NCBI GenBank assembly: GCA_004151065.3
Contig: NWUY0303896887.1
Span: 320-11,142, forward strand
DNA length: 10,823 bases
Reading direction: 5' to 3'
From: Larix sibirica
Lineage: Eukaryota; Streptophyta; Pinopsida; Pinales; Pinaceae
The notes under the pieces were generated by a model that was not told the origin of the DNA, did no database searches, and saw only the letters and a list, made by a program, of their open reading frames with translations. The translations under genes and the position numbers were made by a program. The stretch's first letter is position 1; each line of letters opens with the position of its first letter. Shown here piece by piece: positions 9,025 through 10,823 of this stretch.

Positions 9025-9985
9025 TCAGATTGCATAATCCGTCATGTCGCATAGATACCTACATATCCTCTTCATTGCACTCCAATGACCGTTTCTAGGT
9101 GTGGACATGTTCCTTCTTGATACTCCCACTACATGGGAAATATCTAGTCGTGTACATACCATAGCATACATCATACTACCTAAAGCACTAACATAGGGCA
9201 CATGTAACATGTACTCTATTTCTTCCTATGTTTTAGGACATTGTTTAACATATAACTTAACTCCCACAGGAATAGGGACCTTAACTAGTCGACTATCCTT
9301 CATGTTGATATGTTTCAATACTATCTAAACATATTTTCTTTGACATAACTAGAGTCTTTTACCTACTTTATCTCTTTTTATTTCCATTCCAAGAATGAAA
9401 TTTGTTGCTTCGAGATCCTTCATGTTAAACTTGGGGATAACTGTAATTTTAACGCTTTTATCAAATCCATGTTATTCTCGGCCAACAACATGTCATCGAT
9501 ATACACAAATTCATATATGAAATTACCACCAACTTTATTCAAATACACCCAGTGATCATCCTGACTTCTAACAAACCCTAGTTGTTGGATATACATATCG
9601 AAGTTTTGATACCACAACCTAGGTGATTGCTTTAGACCATAGAGATAATTTTTTAGATTACATATGAGCTCATTTTCTCCATCCACTGTAAAACCTTCAA
9701 TCTACTTCATATAGATTTATTCTTCAAGATCACCATGAAGAAATGATGTATTTATATCCATCTTCTCTATATCAAGATCAAATGCTACAGCTAAAGACAT
9801 TAATACAACAAGTGATAAAACTTCACTGAGGTTGACTCCCTAGACTTTTGAATACCCTTTCGCTACCAGTTGAGCCTTGTATTTCTCAACTTGGCCTACT
9901 CCATTCAACTTTTTCGTAAACACTCATTTATTTTCAATGGGTTTTCTTCCATTTGGCAATGCGACTAGATCCCATGTTTCATTTT
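9025..9985 (-). pseudogene. Copia reverse transcriptase domain (RVT_2 type)
   Basis: RNA-dependent DNA polymerase that copies the element's RNA. Visible in order: NETWDLVALPNGRKPI, a stop at the tryptophan of the KWVF block (9924-9926), YKAQLVAKGYS, the MDINTSFLHGDLEE block, YLYGLKQSPRLWY, YIDDMLLA and VPYVSALGSMMYAMVCTR. The catalytic aspartates remain: Asp at 9756-9758 and the YIDD pair at 9492-9503. In the KARLVAKG block arginine has become glutamine. Between SEVLS and LVVLMSLA about seven residues are missing in frame (near 9805-9815) relative to the family, removing the usual SPVAKLTSIR block. A one-base loss near 9432-9437 shifts the frame just before FNMKDLEATNFILGME. The best open pieces are 9420-9686 (88 codons) and 9025-9210 (61 codons). 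Confidence 0.93.
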
Positions 9986-10300
9986 TCCTCAAGGACTCAA
10001 TTTCTTCTTTCATGGAATTTTTCTAGAGTTCCCCCTTTATCGAGTCAATCACTTCCTTTACTGACCTAGGATCATTGTCTATGGAACTTAATACAAACGC
10101 AGAGCAAAAGTCGGGTGGATTGTACCTTTCTGTTTGTTATCTTTCTCTACCAAACCTCCTAACATCTTAAGTTTGTTGTTCCACCTTTTTGTCGGAATCA
10201 ATTGACTGTCCTGAATCTAGACTTTCACCATGCATTTCAAACTATTTTTTTTTCTTTTTTTTTCTTTTAACCTTATCAATCCTAGAAGTGCCTCTGACTT
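9986..10300 (-). pseudogene. Linker between integrase and reverse transcriptase
   Basis: The variable, low-complexity region that joins integrase to reverse transcriptase in copia polyproteins. Recognisable remnants are RYNPPDFCSAFVLSSIDNDP and SVKEVIDS, then the reverse transcriptase lead-in EEIESLRKNE. A stop at 10023-10025 replaces the tryptophan of the usual LWKKAM block, and TAA stops are at 10137 and 10167. A purine run (A-tracts broken by single G; T/C on the plus strand at about 10246-10268) encodes lysines, and the frame changes across it, most simply by replication slippage. Confidence 0.8.
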
Positions 10301-10823
10301 CTATGAATATCACATCTCGAAAATAAACTTCCTTCCTCGTCATTGGGTTTCAAAACTTATACCCTTCCATTCCATCTTTGTACCTAATGAAGATTCACTT
10401 CTCTGACTTGTGGTTGAGTTTAGTACTTTTCTTCTTTGGGATATGCACAAAAGAATCACACCCAAATACTCTAAGATGTGTAAGAGAGGGGTTCTTACCA
10501 TCCCATTCCCTCATATGGAGTGTTGTCAACTAGAGTTGTTAATGACGACCTATTCTCCAGATAAAATGTCATGTCGAGTGCCTCTTCCCATAATTCTTGT
10601 GTGACTCCTGCACCACTAAACATGCTCCTCACTCTCTCCAATAGTTTTCTATTCATCCTTTTAGTAAATCCATTCTATTGAGGCATGCATGTAGTTATGT
10701 TTTGTCAAGTTATATTGCGTTGTCTACATAATTGGTCAAACACTTTTCCACAGAACTCTCCTCCATCATCAGTTCTCAGTGCCTTTGTCTTTTTACCAAT
10801 TCGATTCTCCACAAGAGCTTTGA
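10301..10823 (-). pseudogene. Copia integrase core, C-terminal part, active-site Glu lost
   Basis: The rve-type integrase that would insert the DNA copy. The window starts inside the core, so the zinc-binding domain and the first catalytic aspartate are missing. Seen in order: KALVENRIGKK, TDDGGEFCGKVFDQLC, then PQ-stop-NGFTKRMNRKLLERVRSM, ELWEEAL, NRSSLTTLVDNTPYE. After a one-base gain near 10507-10515 it continues with NPSLTHLRVFGCDSFVHIP and RYKDGMEGYKF-stop-NPMTRKEVYFRDVIF. The second catalytic aspartate is present (10768-10770). Exactly 36 codons further the family glutamate of the NG..ER motif is lysine (AAA, 10660-10662), so the D-35-E triad is broken. Stops also lie at 10705, 10675, 10395 and 10350. 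Confidence 0.92.

Larger units (their letters stand above)
7959..10823 (-). mobile_element. Ty1/copia LTR retrotransposon, 3' part, degenerate
   Basis: This is the 3' portion of a copia-type element, cut by the right edge. From right to left it runs integrase core, reverse transcriptase, RNase H, polyprotein end, polypurine tract, 3' LTR. Integrase lying before reverse transcriptase is the diagnostic copia order; gypsy elements have it after. Motifs such as YLYGLKQSPRLWY, YIDDMLL, LAKNPSYHSK and VQYHFVREMVE are characteristic of plant Ty1/copia polyproteins. A Tork/Tnt1-like lineage is my guess from memory of the family. The 5' LTR, primer binding site, gag, protease and the start of integrase are outside the window. 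The coding part is broken by many stops and frameshifts, so it could move only if supplied in trans, and its damage suggests it is old. Confidence 0.95.
8519..10823 (-). pseudogene. Copia gag-pol polyprotein, 3' part, inactivated
   Basis: Single polyprotein reading on the minus strand, ending at a TGA at 8519-8521 after a tail resembling CCRETMGLIALIK. Following family similarity through the breaks, I place seventeen in-frame stops. Their lowest coordinates are 8640, 8961, 9025, 9226, 9325, 9349, 9702, 9717, 9840, 9924, 10023, 10137, 10167, 10350, 10395, 10675 and 10705. Five frameshifts lie near 8604-8612, 8988-9007, 9432-9437, 10240-10270 and 10507-10515. Five stops fall at normally conserved tryptophans (8961, 9349, 9924, 10023, 10350), as TGG decaying to TAG or TGA would give. 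Three fall at likely glutamines (9226, 9702, 10675) and one at a likely arginine (10705, CGA to TGA). The longest open pieces are 93, 88 and 61 codons. No functional protein can come from this copy. Confidence 0.93.

Noticed and set aside
10410-10604. 64-codon plus-strand frame
   Set aside because: Antisense shadow of the integrase region; the minus strand gives clear family motifs over the same bases.
1-10823. CRISPR array, bacterial operon, tRNA or rRNA gene, phage-like or defence system
   Set aside because: I read for spaced repeats, tRNA T-arm motifs, ribosome binding sites and dense coding. None is present, and the window is plant-type noncoding DNA with one retrotransposon.

Overview
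This window looks like intergenic DNA from a large, heavily methylated plant nuclear genome. It is AT-rich (about 30% GC by eye) and strongly short of CpG: I count eight CpG in the first 1,000 bases. I find no intact gene, RNA gene, CRISPR array or operon-like layout. The plant call rests on the type of retrotransposon (a plant Ty1/copia polyprotein with a TGTTGGG...CCCAACA LTR) and on its decay by C-to-T changes. The species cannot be named from the sequence. A slow-turnover, AT-rich genome such as a gymnosperm would fit, but that is a guess.

Layout. Bases 1-3150 are low-complexity, AT-rich, unassigned DNA with a two-base N gap at 1710-1711 and a short TCA microsatellite near 2839. Bases 3151-4246 hold two independent old duplications: a 119-base-period tandem pair that is about 90% identical, and a 155-base-spaced pair that is about 73% identical. 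Bases 4247-6900 are again unassigned. Bases 6901-7600 hold a possible broken coding relic of unknown family. Its later part has a CpG density about four times that of the first kilobase.

The one clear element is the 3' part of a degenerate Ty1/copia LTR retrotransposon on the minus strand, from 7959 to the right edge. Reading from the right it holds the integrase core, reverse transcriptase, RNase H, the polyprotein end, a polypurine tract and a 509-base 3' LTR with a TATA box and a poly(A) signal. The 5' LTR, gag, protease and the front of integrase lie beyond the window.

The element is dead. I place seventeen in-frame stops and five frameshifts. The catalytic glutamates of integrase and RNase H both read lysine, although the reverse transcriptase aspartates survive. 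Most changes are what methyl-cytosine deamination produces. I see no new biological system here. The items most worth a second look are the unrecognised relic at 6901-7600 and the two duplicated blocks.
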